Shown in pieces: positions 54,961-63,334 of a DNA stretch of 64,000 nucleotides. Within the stretch, counting starts at the first letter, position 1. Each line of letters starts with the position of its first letter. A model generated the notes under the pieces. The model ran no database searches and was not told the DNA's origin. It worked only from the letters and a program-made list of their open reading frames with translations. This DNA is from Caldilineaceae bacterium (lineage in GTDB: Bacteria > Chloroflexota > Anaerolineae > Caldilineales > Caldilineaceae), in the NCBI GenBank assembly GCA_019637685.1, contig JAHBVF010000017.1, forward strand, positions 62,001 to 126,000, in the 5' to 3' direction. The position numbers and the translations under genes were made by a program.

Positions 54961-55680
54961 ATGTTCGCTACCGCCGAACGAAACTCTACCCGCCAGACAT
55001 TTGCCGCACCCAAAGGCCGGGCGCTGCTGGTCATTCTGGAAAATGTCGGCCACATCAGCGGTTTGACACTGCCCGGCTGGGCGATGAACGTTATCGACTA
55101 CGTGACCGAAGAGTACGCCAAAGTGCTCCTGCGGCTGCTGGGCGCACACCGTCGTTATGACCGGGTGGTGATTCTGGAAGATGCGGATGTGACCAATGAA
55201 AAGATGGCCGCCGCCCTCTTCGATCTGAGCCGGGGCCATCGGGTGGATCAACTGCTGCTGGTCCACGGGCAGAAGGAATGTCTGGTGGGCTTTCGGGGCG
55301 AGGCTTATATCGACGGCGATCTCTTTAATGTCCTGCGGGAAGCCTACAACCAGGACCCATCGGTGCTGGACCTGGGCGTTGTCTACGGCGTCAATTGCTA
55401 CGGCGCGACACTCGCCCCCACCTGGCTGGCCTTGGGCGCGGACGCGGTCAACGGCGCGGTGGGCGTCAATTGGCTGCCCGAGCCGAGCCTGTCGCTTTTC
55501 CTGGTCCGCTGGTTGAACGGCGCCACTTACAGCGAATCCGTTGCCACCAGTTTCCGCTGGGCGCGGCGGGTGGGCAAACTGGTCTGGCCGGACAGAGCAG
55601 GCAGCGAGGACGCCCATTTGCAAGGCAGCCGGCAGATCGTCTACGGACGGCGGGATGTGCGGCTCTTTGCCCCACACTAA
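54961..55680 (+). CDS. Caspase-like (clan CD-like) cytosolic protein of unknown family
   Basis: 239 residues from ATG 54961, after GTGAGGAGAAAAGT. No signal peptide. A His-Gly motif in LLLVHGQKE (about residue 102) is followed by YGVNCYGATLAPTWLALGADAVNG (about 141, Cys at ~145), as expected of the His-Gly/Cys dyad of caspase-fold peptidases, here with an SVLRWLNG-type helix after. No named family recognised. Its role and activity are inferred only. Located between an SsnA-like amidohydrolase and a D-threonine-aldolase-like gene. Confidence 0.72.
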   Translation: MFATAERNSTRQTFAAPKGRALLVILENVGHISGLTLPGWAMNVIDYVTEEYAKVLLRLLGAHRRYDRVVILEDADVTNEKMAAALFDLSRGHRVDQLLLVHGQKECLVGFRGEAYIDGDLFNVLREAYNQDPSVLDLGVVYGVNCYGATLAPTWLALGADAVNGAVGVNWLPEPSLSLFLVRWLNGATYSESVATSFRWARRVGKLVWPDRAGSEDAHLQGSRQIVYGRRDVRLFAPH

Positions 55681-55685
55681 TACAC

Positions 55686-55721
55686 GCCCAAATTCGTGCC
55701 CAAATACGTGCCCAAATACGT
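55686..55721. repeat. Three-copy 12-bp tandem repeat
   Basis: Unit gcccaaatacgt, three head-to-tail copies with one base change in the first, in the gap between the caspase-like gene and the aldolase gene. Confidence 0.75.
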
Positions 55722-55782
55722 GCAGGGGTACTGTCAGTAGCACCCCACTATCCTTTACGACCCCCACACAGGAGAAAAATCC

Positions 55783-56835
55783 ATGCACATCGATCAGTTG
55801 GAAAGCCCGGCCGCAGTGGTTGATCTGGACAAACTGTCCGCCAATATCACCCGGCTTCAGAGCTATCTGGACAAGCACAGCATTGCCAATCGCCCCCACA
55901 TAAAAACCCACAAAATTCCCGAAATTGCCCATATGCAAGTGGACGCAGGCGCTGTGGGCATCACCTGCCAGAAGCTGGGCGAGGCCGAAGTGATGGCCCG
56001 CGCCGGCATCAAAGACATTTTCCTGCCCTACAATCTGCTGGGCGCGTCCAAATTGGAGCGGCTGATGCACCTGGCCCGTCGGGTGCGCATTAGTGTGACC
56101 GGCGATTCGGAAGTGACAGTGCGGGGCTACGCCGAAGCGGCCAAGGCTGCCGGACAAACCCTGCCTGTGCTGGTAGAGTTTGACACCGGACTGGGGCGCT
56201 GCGGGGTGCAGACTCCTGACGAGGCCGCGGCCCTGGCCCGGATTATCGCCCGCTCCTCCCATCTTCATTTTGGCGGGCTGATGACTTATCCCTCCAATGA
56301 GCAGACCGACGGTTTTGTGGCCGAAACCCGGCGTCTGTTGGCCGCGGATGGCATCCCGATGGAGACGGTCAGCGCGGGCGGTTCGCCGGGCATGTGGCAA
56401 GCGCACAACAACAAAGAAGTGACCGAACATCGGGCGGGCACGTATGTCTACGGCGACCGGTCGATGGTCAATATTGGGGTGATGAGCCAGGAGGAAGTAG
56501 CTTTTCATGTCATTGCCACAGTCGTCAGCCGCCCCACGGACGAGCGGGCTGTGTTGGACGCGGGCAGCAAGGCTCTGTCATCTGACGGAGCCAGAATGGG
56601 AACCGGCTACGGGCTGATTCTTGAATATCCCGACGCTCAGATCGAAAAGCTCAACGAAGAACACGGCTGGGTCGATCTCTCAGCCTGCACGGCCAAGCCC
56701 CAGATCGGGGAACGGGTGACCCTTCTGGTCAATCACTGCTGCGTCGCCAATAACCTTTTCAACGAAGTTGTCGGCTATCGCAACGGCGTTGTCGAAGTCA
56801 CCTGGCCGGTGGCCGCGCGGGGATTGCTGCAATAA
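55783..56835 (+). CDS. D-threonine aldolase-like PLP enzyme (D-TA family)
   Basis: 350 residues. Fold-type III PLP enzyme: PLP-lysine in RPHIKTHKIPEI (about residue 42), CQKLGEAEVMARAGI, FDTGLGRCGV, AGTYVYGDRSM, and a C-terminal metal-binding segment LVNHCCVANN (about 319). Family members cleave D-threonine or dehydrate D-serine-type hydroxy amino acids and use a divalent metal. ACAGGAGAAAAAT precedes the ATG. Possibly in one metabolic set with the D-aminoacylase at 24.7 kb. Confidence 0.9.
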   Translation: MHIDQLESPAAVVDLDKLSANITRLQSYLDKHSIANRPHIKTHKIPEIAHMQVDAGAVGITCQKLGEAEVMARAGIKDIFLPYNLLGASKLERLMHLARRVRISVTGDSEVTVRGYAEAAKAAGQTLPVLVEFDTGLGRCGVQTPDEAAALARIIARSSHLHFGGLMTYPSNEQTDGFVAETRRLLAADGIPMETVSAGGSPGMWQAHNNKEVTEHRAGTYVYGDRSMVNIGVMSQEEVAFHVIATVVSRPTDERAVLDAGSKALSSDGARMGTGYGLILEYPDAQIEKLNEEHGWVDLSACTAKPQIGERVTLLVNHCCVANNLFNEVVGYRNGVVEVTWPVAARGLLQ

Positions 56836-56905
56836 TCTGATGGAGTAAGCGCTGGTTGCATAGGCCGGGGCGAACCCTGGACAGTTCACAGAGGGAGATC
56901 ACAAA

Positions 56906-56945
56906 AAGAGAGTGCCCGGACCAGAAATGGTCCGGGCACTCTCTT
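56906..56945. terminator. Bidirectional terminator hairpin
   Basis: A perfect 18-bp stem (aagagagtgcccggacca) with loop GAAA between converging genes. On the minus strand it is followed by a TTTTT run, on the plus strand by CTGTT; it best serves the minus-strand gene. Confidence 0.85.
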
Positions 56946-56975
56946 CTGTTCCATACTTCTTTGCTCGACAGAAGC

Positions 56976-59609
56976 CTACGGCGCTATCGTGCGCTGGAAG
57001 ATCAGCTTCACATTTGTGTGGATGGTGTGGAAGGGCAAATCAGGTGTACCCAGCCCCATTCCCTGCATCACATCGCTGGGCAGGCCTTCCACTTTGGCCC
57101 CATACGAATTGCCCGCCATATACATCGGGTAGTTGTACGCATAATCCGGCGGATTCTTGTCCTCGGTCGCGCCGGACTCGCTGCCCCCGCTCCAGAAGAT
57201 TGTAACCGGCGCACCCACAATGCGGTTGCCACCTTCATCCAACACTTCGATGTAAATGTGGTGCTTGCCGCCCGCCTCCTGCTCGTTCTCCCATTTGGCT
57301 TCGATCAGCCGCCAATAGGGCTGGCCGGGGGCCACGCTGGCATCAGCCACATTCATTCCCAACTGGCTCAGGCGGCCATCCCAGGCCCGCGCCGGCAGAG
57401 CAGGCACAGACGCAGCCTGTACTTGCGGTTCGGGTTCTGCCGCGGCCTGCTGCACAAAGACAGGGGCAGGCGGCGGCGGGACCGGCGTGTTGGTGGCCGT
57501 GGGCAGGGGCGTGTTGGTCGGGGTAGGTGTAATCGTCGGCGTAGCCGTTGGAATCGGTGTATTGGTGGGGAAGGGTGTATAGGTGGCGGTGGGAACTACA
57601 CCCTCGGCGGCCAGCAGCACCACTTGGCTATTGCCCTCGGTGCTTTGTAGCGAGACCAGCGCGCCTTCGTTGCTGCGCAGAGCCACCGCGCCGGTCACAC
57701 TGGCCGAAACCGCGGAGGCTTCCCCTTCTGAGATTTCTGCTCCGCTGAGCAAACGGCCTAAAGCAGCAGGCGCAGCGACCCCAAAAAGATAGATCAAAAT
57801 TAACGTCAGCAGGGCCAGACGCAATTTGGCCCCCAGGCTCAGATTGGCAAACCAGGCCCCCACGCCTGCCAGCCGCTTCCCACTCTCGCCCTCATTGGGA
57901 CGATAGGCCGCGGTCCGTCGCCGCTGGGCCGAAAGGGTGGGCGCCTGGCTGTAGGGGTTTTCGGCCTGGGCCTGTTCGGGGGAAAAGGGTGTGGCTCCTG
58001 GCTCTACTGCCCGTTGGCTGAGCAGACGGCTCAGGCTCATGGAAAGCGTGGGCATACGCATCATCAGCGCTTCCAACTCTTCCCGGCCAATCGTCAACAG
58101 ATCAACTTCTGTCTCAGCATAGGCACTCTGTCCCTGCAACTGATTGGTCAGCACTGCCTTTTCGCCCAGAATTTCGCCTTCGCCCAGCACCCAACTGTTG
58201 CTGCCGGACAAGGGCTGCATACGCACATGGCCCTGCTCGACCAGATAGAGCATATCCCCCGGCGTGCCGGCCCGGAAGATCTGTTCGCCGACCCGGAAAC
58301 GGGTGGGACGCAGGCTCTGTATCACCGTTTTCAGATCGTGGCTGCTCAGATTGGCAAGCAGAGGGAAGCGGCGGAAATGGCTTTCGTCCACTGCTTCTTC
58401 CTGCGCGGAAAGCCGGGAAGCCACCACCTGATTCAATGTAGTACCAATGGCGGGATACAGCCCCACCAGTTCGTCCAGGTCCGCTTTGTAGAGTGCCCAC
58501 AGATTCGTGTTTCGGGTGGCCGAAGCGTCGTCTGTACGATTCTTTCCAGTGAGCAGACTCACCTCGCCAAAGAAACCGCCTGTGGCAATCCGGGCCAATT
58601 CTTCCACAATGCCGTGGGGGTTCTGGGCGGTGATCTCCGCTTCGCCTGCATCCACCAGATAGAGGGCATCGCCCGGCTCACCCGCCCGGTAGATGGGTTC
58701 GCCGGCGGGCACGTGATGGAGCACCAGCCGCTGGGCAATGGCCTGCAAGTTTTCCGGGGCCATCTGCCCAAAGATGGGGGTCTGGGCCAGACGAATCACA
58801 GCCTGCGTCTGATCGCTCTGGCTCAGACGGCTGCGCACCCGGCGGCCCAATGCCCGACGCAGCACAGGAAAGTGGCTGCTGATCTGGTGGAACTCGGCAG
58901 CAGGCAACACCCAGACCAGACTCTGCTGGGCAGCCACCGCGCTTTCGGTATAGGTTTTGTTGGTCAGCAGGGGAAGAACGCCGAATATCTCGCCCGCCTG
59001 CACCGGATAGGCCTCGCCGCCGGACTGATCCGGGCGGATTTCCAACCGGCCCTCTTCCAGCAACAGCAGGCCCACAGGCGGTTCGCCCGCGCGGAAAAAT
59101 GGGGCAGACGCGGCCACGGGATGGGGATGCAGAGAACGAGCCAGGGCACGCAGCACATTGCGGGGCATATCGCCCAGAATCTTTGTGTCGGCCAGGCGGG
59201 CCACCAGATAATCCTCCATCTGGACCAGATGCTCGCCAAAGTTTCGGCTCAGGGCAATGCCGATCTGTGGGTTCTGTTTGATCAGATTGCGCAATCCATC
59301 GTCACGCAGAACCAAAAGTTCCAAATCGCCAGCGGCCACCGCGCTCATTGTGTGGTCCAGCCCGCGCAGAAACTCTGCTTCGCCCAGCAGACTGCCTGGT
59401 CCCAGCGTAGCCAGGGCCATGCCATTTTCGCCTATCAAACGTACAAAGCCGCTCTCTACCAGCAGCAGGGCATCGCTTGGTTCGCCCGCGCTGTAGACAC
59501 TCGTACCCTTGGCTCTGCTCTCCTTGCGCATGGCTCCGGCCAATAAAGCCAGATGTCCTTCCGGCAGGTCAACAAACAGGGGTACATTCTGAATGAAATC
59601 GTTCTTCAC
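56976..59609 (-). CDS. Membrane protein with four cNMP-type domains and an extracellular C-terminal domain
   Basis: 877 residues from GTG 59609 (AAAGGAGATCAG upstream). Four tandem cyclic-nucleotide-binding-like domains fill about 1-520. The Glu/Arg pair of the phosphate-binding cassette is seen only in the third (FGEVSLLTGKNRTDD); the other three have lost the Arg and one also the Glu. A membrane helix (LRLALLTLILIYLFGVAAPAAL, about 580-605) follows, then a Thr/Pro linker, and a C-terminal Ig-like domain (HHIYIEVLDEGGNRI) ending in FQRTIAP. The topology puts the sensor domains inside and the last domain outside. Similar C-terminus in the next gene. Confidence 0.88.
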   Translation of the reverse strand: MKNDFIQNVPLFVDLPEGHLALLAGAMRKESRAKGTSVYSAGEPSDALLLVESGFVRLIGENGMALATLGPGSLLGEAEFLRGLDHTMSAVAAGDLELLVLRDDGLRNLIKQNPQIGIALSRNFGEHLVQMEDYLVARLADTKILGDMPRNVLRALARSLHPHPVAASAPFFRAGEPPVGLLLLEEGRLEIRPDQSGGEAYPVQAGEIFGVLPLLTNKTYTESAVAAQQSLVWVLPAAEFHQISSHFPVLRRALGRRVRSRLSQSDQTQAVIRLAQTPIFGQMAPENLQAIAQRLVLHHVPAGEPIYRAGEPGDALYLVDAGEAEITAQNPHGIVEELARIATGGFFGEVSLLTGKNRTDDASATRNTNLWALYKADLDELVGLYPAIGTTLNQVVASRLSAQEEAVDESHFRRFPLLANLSSHDLKTVIQSLRPTRFRVGEQIFRAGTPGDMLYLVEQGHVRMQPLSGSNSWVLGEGEILGEKAVLTNQLQGQSAYAETEVDLLTIGREELEALMMRMPTLSMSLSRLLSQRAVEPGATPFSPEQAQAENPYSQAPTLSAQRRRTAAYRPNEGESGKRLAGVGAWFANLSLGAKLRLALLTLILIYLFGVAAPAALGRLLSGAEISEGEASAVSASVTGAVALRSNEGALVSLQSTEGNSQVVLLAAEGVVPTATYTPFPTNTPIPTATPTITPTPTNTPLPTATNTPVPPPPAPVFVQQAAAEPEPQVQAASVPALPARAWDGRLSQLGMNVADASVAPGQPYWRLIEAKWENEQEAGGKHHIYIEVLDEGGNRIVGAPVTIFWSGGSESGATEDKNPPDYAYNYPMYMAGNSYGAKVEGLPSDVMQGMGLGTPDLPFHTIHTNVKLIFQRTIAP

Positions 59610-59773
59610 CTGATCTCCTTTTGGTCGAGCGGTTTCGAGTATGGCAGGCAAATGGGGGATACCAGCCGCATAACCCAACTATTATACCCCAATTTCCCCA
59701 TCCCCTTTCTGCCGATTCCCCGACAGAAGACTGACGTTTCCCCACCCACAGGCGGAAAAACCGTCAATCCGCG

Positions 59774-61108
59774 TCAATATGTGCGTTGAAATGTAACGGT
59801 CCAGCTAAAATGGCCGTAGCAGCCATTGGTCTTGATAAAGGCATCACAACCGGCTGCATCCCGGCAAAAGCCGCCCTGCATCAGATCCCCGTGGGATATA
59901 TTGTAGGTCTTGGCGGTAAGCCCTTTGGCCAGATCGCTGGAAACATCCCGGCCATCCACATCTCTGGCGACCACAATATCATCCCCGTCCACATTCACAT
60001 CGTATTGGGCTAGTCCCGGCCCCTTCTCGCCTGTGACGTGAAATTCGTTGCGATAGACACCGCGCACAGTGACTCCGTTGAGCCGACTGCCCGCTGCATC
60101 CAGCACAATCACATGCAGCTCCTGCTTGTCCCCACAGTTGACCGAATCGCCACTGTAGTGACCGCCATTTTCCTCGACACCCCAAATGCGCCGCTCTATG
60201 AGACGAAAATCAACGCCAGCCGGTGCGGGTACAGGTGTGTCAGTGGGTTGGGCCACAACAACCGGTACTGGTGTAGCTGTCGGTGGCGCGGGGGGTGCTT
60301 CGGCCACAGCCACGCTGCCTGTATTGCCGCCGGTGGTAACGAGCGGTGCATAGACCCACCCGGTCGCGCCCCCGGCCAGGCTGACTTGCCACCAATCGCC
60401 CGCGCTATTTTTGCCAGTGATACGGGCTGAGTCGCCCGCGTTCAATGCACCCACCACCGGGTAATTGGTGCCTGGCCCCCCCCGTACATTCATCGCGGAT
60501 GTGGTGCGCACTTCCGGATCAGTCACAGGGGTGGCCGTCGGTGGCTCCGGCGTGGGCGTGTCGGCCGCGGGCGTGGCCGTGGCCGATTCCGGTGTGGCTG
60601 TCGGGTCAGCCGGGGTAGCTGTCGGCTGGGCCGCGGCCTGCTCGCCCCCTGTGGATTGGGCAACAGCCGGTTGAGAGACTGTCTGAACAATTGGCTCGCC
60701 TGCCTGGGCAATCAACCCCCGGCTCTGGGCATAGCGCTCAATGTTGCTGGATGTGAGACCCAAAGCCAGGACAAGACGAGTCAGGGCATCCCCATTGGCA
60801 AAATCACCCGCGCTGATGGCATTTTCTGTCTCCAGCAGCAATAGCTGATTGGCGTTGGGCACATCCAAAGCTGTCAACGCAGCCCGCGCGCGGGCCAGAT
60901 CGCTATCGGCCTGAAAATTCCGGGCGATCTCCTGGGTTGTGGTGGCCAGATCGCCAGTGCCAGCGCTGGGACCTGAGGGTCCGCACCCGGCCAACAGCCA
61001 CAGCATCAAAAACAGAATGAGAATGGGGGAGAGGCGGACAAAGAGGGGATGACTGCCCGCCAATACATCCAGGGACTCGGCGTCTACCGCCTGGGTTCTA
61101 TCTATCAT
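59774..61108 (-). CDS. SH3b-domain lipoprotein, paired with the cNMP membrane protein
   Basis: 444 residues from ATG 61108. A lipoprotein signal (ILILFLMLWLLAGC), helical segment, a Thr/Pro/Ala linker, a bacterial SH3 domain (about 245-310: MNVRGGPGTNYPVVGAL, GDWWQVSLAGGATGWVYAPLV), another Pro/Thr linker, and a C-terminal domain with LHVIVLDAAGSRLNGVTVRG, ending in FQRTY. The last domain is similar to that of the downstream four-cNMP protein. Predicted to be anchored outside the membrane; SH3b suggests cell-wall or ligand binding. Same strand, 164 bases upstream of that gene. Confidence 0.85.
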   Translation of the reverse strand: MIDRTQAVDAESLDVLAGSHPLFVRLSPILILFLMLWLLAGCGPSGPSAGTGDLATTTQEIARNFQADSDLARARAALTALDVPNANQLLLLETENAISAGDFANGDALTRLVLALGLTSSNIERYAQSRGLIAQAGEPIVQTVSQPAVAQSTGGEQAAAQPTATPADPTATPESATATPAADTPTPEPPTATPVTDPEVRTTSAMNVRGGPGTNYPVVGALNAGDSARITGKNSAGDWWQVSLAGGATGWVYAPLVTTGGNTGSVAVAEAPPAPPTATPVPVVVAQPTDTPVPAPAGVDFRLIERRIWGVEENGGHYSGDSVNCGDKQELHVIVLDAAGSRLNGVTVRGVYRNEFHVTGEKGPGLAQYDVNVDGDDIVVARDVDGRDVSSDLAKGLTAKTYNISHGDLMQGGFCRDAAGCDAFIKTNGCYGHFSWTVTFQRTY

Positions 61109-61287
61109 AGGTCTTTCTGTCACAAGTCTGCCCACAACTGGCCGGAGCAGAAGAAACACTACTATCGGTTGATGTCTGTGTCGGTTGATGCTTGACGACC
61201 CGCGCCAAGTTCCCCCGTGGCCGATTCTTTGCTATAATCATTTCCAGAGAAATCGTTCACACGGAATACAGTCTCGGCCAGACACAA

Positions 61288-61318
61288 CAACGGTCTGCCA
61301 CAGAATAGCAGACCGTTG
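61288..61318 (-). terminator. Hairpin after tRNA-Leu
   Basis: An 11-bp stem (caacggtctgc) with a 9-nt loop begins 12 bases after the tRNA 3' end on the minus strand; a short GTTGTTGTG follows. Confidence 0.55.
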
Positions 61319-61330
61319 CCGAGGACTGAG

Positions 61331-61412
61331 TGCCGAAGGTGGGACTTGAACCCACACGGGTCTCCCCACACGAGTTTGAGTCGTGCGCGTCTGCCAATTC
61401 CGCCACTTCGGC
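61331..61412 (-). tRNA. tRNA-Leu (anticodon CAA)
   Basis: On the minus strand: acceptor arm GCCGAAG pairs with CTTCGGC, then discriminator A at 61331. The anticodon arm CACGA-CTCAAAC-TCGTG gives anticodon CAA (reads UUG). A long variable arm (TGGGGAGACCC region) is typical of leucine tRNA. T arm GTGGG-TTCAAGT-CCCAC. CCA is not encoded after the discriminator. Confidence 0.95.
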
Positions 61413-61478
61413 TTCTCCGTCCAGTATACGTTTGATAATCAAAATCGTCAAATCTGACCAGGAAATCATTTTACGCAG

Positions 61479-62069
61479 ATGGATCAGGACCTGCTGATTG
61501 AACAATCGCTCAACGGCGATCTGAATGCATTCAATCATCTCATTCTCGAATATCAGAATCTGGCCTACAGTGTCGCCTATCGACTGCTGAGCAATACAGA
61601 GTCGGCTGCCGATGCAGTGCAGGACAGCTTCATCAAAGCATATCGGGCGTTGGACAGTTTCCGCGGGGGCAGCTTTAAAAGCTGGCTCATGCGCATTGTC
61701 ACCAACACCTGCTATGACGTATTGCGCGCCCAGAAACGGCGACGCACAGACAGTCTGGATGCTCTGCCTGTTGAGGAAGAATACGCCACCCAACTGATTG
61801 ATCGCAAGGAATCCCCGGACCAATATGTAGAGCGGGGTGAACTGACCGAACTGATCGAGGCGGCCATCAGTTCCCTGCCCGAAGACCAGCGCACGGCTAT
61901 GGTTTTGTGTGATATCCAGGGCTATGCCTACGAGGAGATTGCCGAGATGACAGGGGTGGCTATGGGTACTGTCAAATCGCGCATCAGCCGGGCACGGGGA
62001 CGGGTGCGGCTATACCTCTCGGAGTATTCGGAACTTTTGCCTGCTGGCTTTCGTCCTGAGACTGAGTAG
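61479..62069 (+). CDS. ECF RNA polymerase sigma factor (RpoE-like)
   Basis: 196 residues. Region 2: LAYSVAYRLLSNTESAADAVQDSFIKAYRALDSF and SFKSWLMRIVTNTCYDVLRAQKRRR; region 4: LPEDQRTAMVLCDIQGYAYEEIAEMTGVAMGTVKSRISRARGRVR. Directly upstream of a membrane anti-sigma-like gene, and divergent from the tRNA. Confidence 0.95.
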   Translation: MDQDLLIEQSLNGDLNAFNHLILEYQNLAYSVAYRLLSNTESAADAVQDSFIKAYRALDSFRGGSFKSWLMRIVTNTCYDVLRAQKRRRTDSLDALPVEEEYATQLIDRKESPDQYVERGELTELIEAAISSLPEDQRTAMVLCDIQGYAYEEIAEMTGVAMGTVKSRISRARGRVRLYLSEYSELLPAGFRPETE

Positions 62070-62134
62070 ATACTATATTTCCCGGACCTTCAGCGCTTTG
62101 CCCATCTGGCGCGTTGGAGAATAGCAGAAAAATC

Positions 62135-63328
62135 ATGAATCGTTCTTCGCAAACACCAATCAGTGACGAATTGCTGTCAGCCTATATTGATGGCGTCGTT
62201 ACCAATGAAGAGAAAGCCACTGTCGAGGCGGCGCTCGCGGCCGACCCAGGCTTGGCCTGGGAGCTGGAAAGCCTGCGCCAGACAGTGCAATTGGTGCAGA
62301 ATTTGCCACCAGTGCCCTTGCCCCGCTCATTTGTTCTGGTGGAGGCGCAGGTGGCGGATGTGCTGGCCGAACGGCGGGCACGGGCCACACCCTCTGCGCG
62401 CGGCGCTGTGTCCCGACAATCGAGCACACCCGCCCGGTCCTGGTGGCGCGAATTTCTGGCCTTTTTCAGCGCGGGCAATCTGGTCCTGCGCAATGCGGCG
62501 GCTTTGGCCGCGCTGTTCCTTGTGGTGGTTCTGGTCACATCGCCAGGCTCTTCCCTGCCCGCCGTAGCACCCCAAAACACCAACAGTAGCCAAGAGGATG
62601 TGACGCCAACACAGGAAGTTTCGCCGGCTTTGGCCCAGGCCGAATCGGTTCCGGTGGAGCCATCCGCAACAGCATCCCAAAAAGCAGCCCAGGAATTGCC
62701 AGCGGAAAAGGCAGCCCCGGCAGCGTCGGCAGCACTGATGTCCGAGCCAGCACCGGCAGCCGTGGCCGCGGCCCCCGCGCCAGCCGCTATGGCCGCACCC
62801 GCGGAAGCGGCTATGCAGAAGGCCCCATCGGCTGAAATGGAAAGCAGCGCGCCTGCTGCTATGATGCGTGCCGGGCCAGAAAGCATGGCCGAGCCGGCTG
62901 GTTTGGCTCCCGCTGGGGTTGGCGGAGGCACAGAGTCTGGCCCGGCCGCGTTCCGGGCTGTGCCAGCGGATACGGGCCAGGGTGGCGAATTTCCGTATTC
63001 CCCAAGCGCGGCGGACGCAACCCCAAAGATGTACGCGGCCGAGGGCGAGAATGACACGGCTATGGCCAGTGAAGACATCACAGAAACGACAGTAGCCGCA
63101 GAAGCAGTGGTCGAAAAAGCAGTAGTCGCAGAAGCGGCAGCGGTAGCAGCGGAAGAGGTGTCAGCGGAGAGCGAGACCACAGAAAAGCCAGTGGCCCAAG
63201 TTGACAGCCCCCCATCATCCGCTGATTCTGCTCCGCCCGCGTGGACCCCTTGGGGTTTGCTCCAGATCGCTTTGGCTGGATTGGTCGTCCTGTTGGCCGC
63301 GCTCTGGCTGAACACCACAAGGGCCTAG
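62135..63328 (+). CDS. Anti-sigma-factor-like membrane protein, Ala-rich
   Basis: 397 residues from ATG 62135. N-terminal ISDELLSAYIDGVVTNEEKATVEAALAADPGLAWELESLR fits the anti-sigma domain, but the His/Cys of the zinc-finger form is absent. A membrane helix (AAALAALFLVVVLVTS, about 135-150) and an Ala/Pro/Glu-rich region of ~220 residues follow, with a second helix (LLQIALAGLVVLLAALWL) near the C-terminus. It is 65 bases after the sigma gene and probably controls it. The Ala/Pro/Glu-rich part has no recognisable domain. Confidence 0.85.
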   Translation: MNRSSQTPISDELLSAYIDGVVTNEEKATVEAALAADPGLAWELESLRQTVQLVQNLPPVPLPRSFVLVEAQVADVLAERRARATPSARGAVSRQSSTPARSWWREFLAFFSAGNLVLRNAAALAALFLVVVLVTSPGSSLPAVAPQNTNSSQEDVTPTQEVSPALAQAESVPVEPSATASQKAAQELPAEKAAPAASAALMSEPAPAAVAAAPAPAAMAAPAEAAMQKAPSAEMESSAPAAMMRAGPESMAEPAGLAPAGVGGGTESGPAAFRAVPADTGQGGEFPYSPSAADATPKMYAAEGENDTAMASEDITETTVAAEAVVEKAVVAEAAAVAAEEVSAESETTEKPVAQVDSPPSSADSAPPAWTPWGLLQIALAGLVVLLAALWLNTTRA

Positions 63329-63334
63329 AATTCT

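Noticed and set aside
55686-55721. Short repeats as a CRISPR array
   Set aside because: Units are 12 bp, directly adjacent with no spacers, and no cas genes are present.
54895-56508. 537-codon open frame on the - strand
   Set aside because: Antisense to the caspase-like protein and the aldolase; no domain, and those genes have good ribosome sites.
58014-59546. 510-codon open frame on the + strand
   Set aside because: Antisense to the four-cNMP gene; shadow of codon bias.
61228-61238. TGCTATAAT as a + strand promoter
   Set aside because: A good extended -10 by itself, but no matching -35 and it points into the tRNA antisense; no product found downstream.
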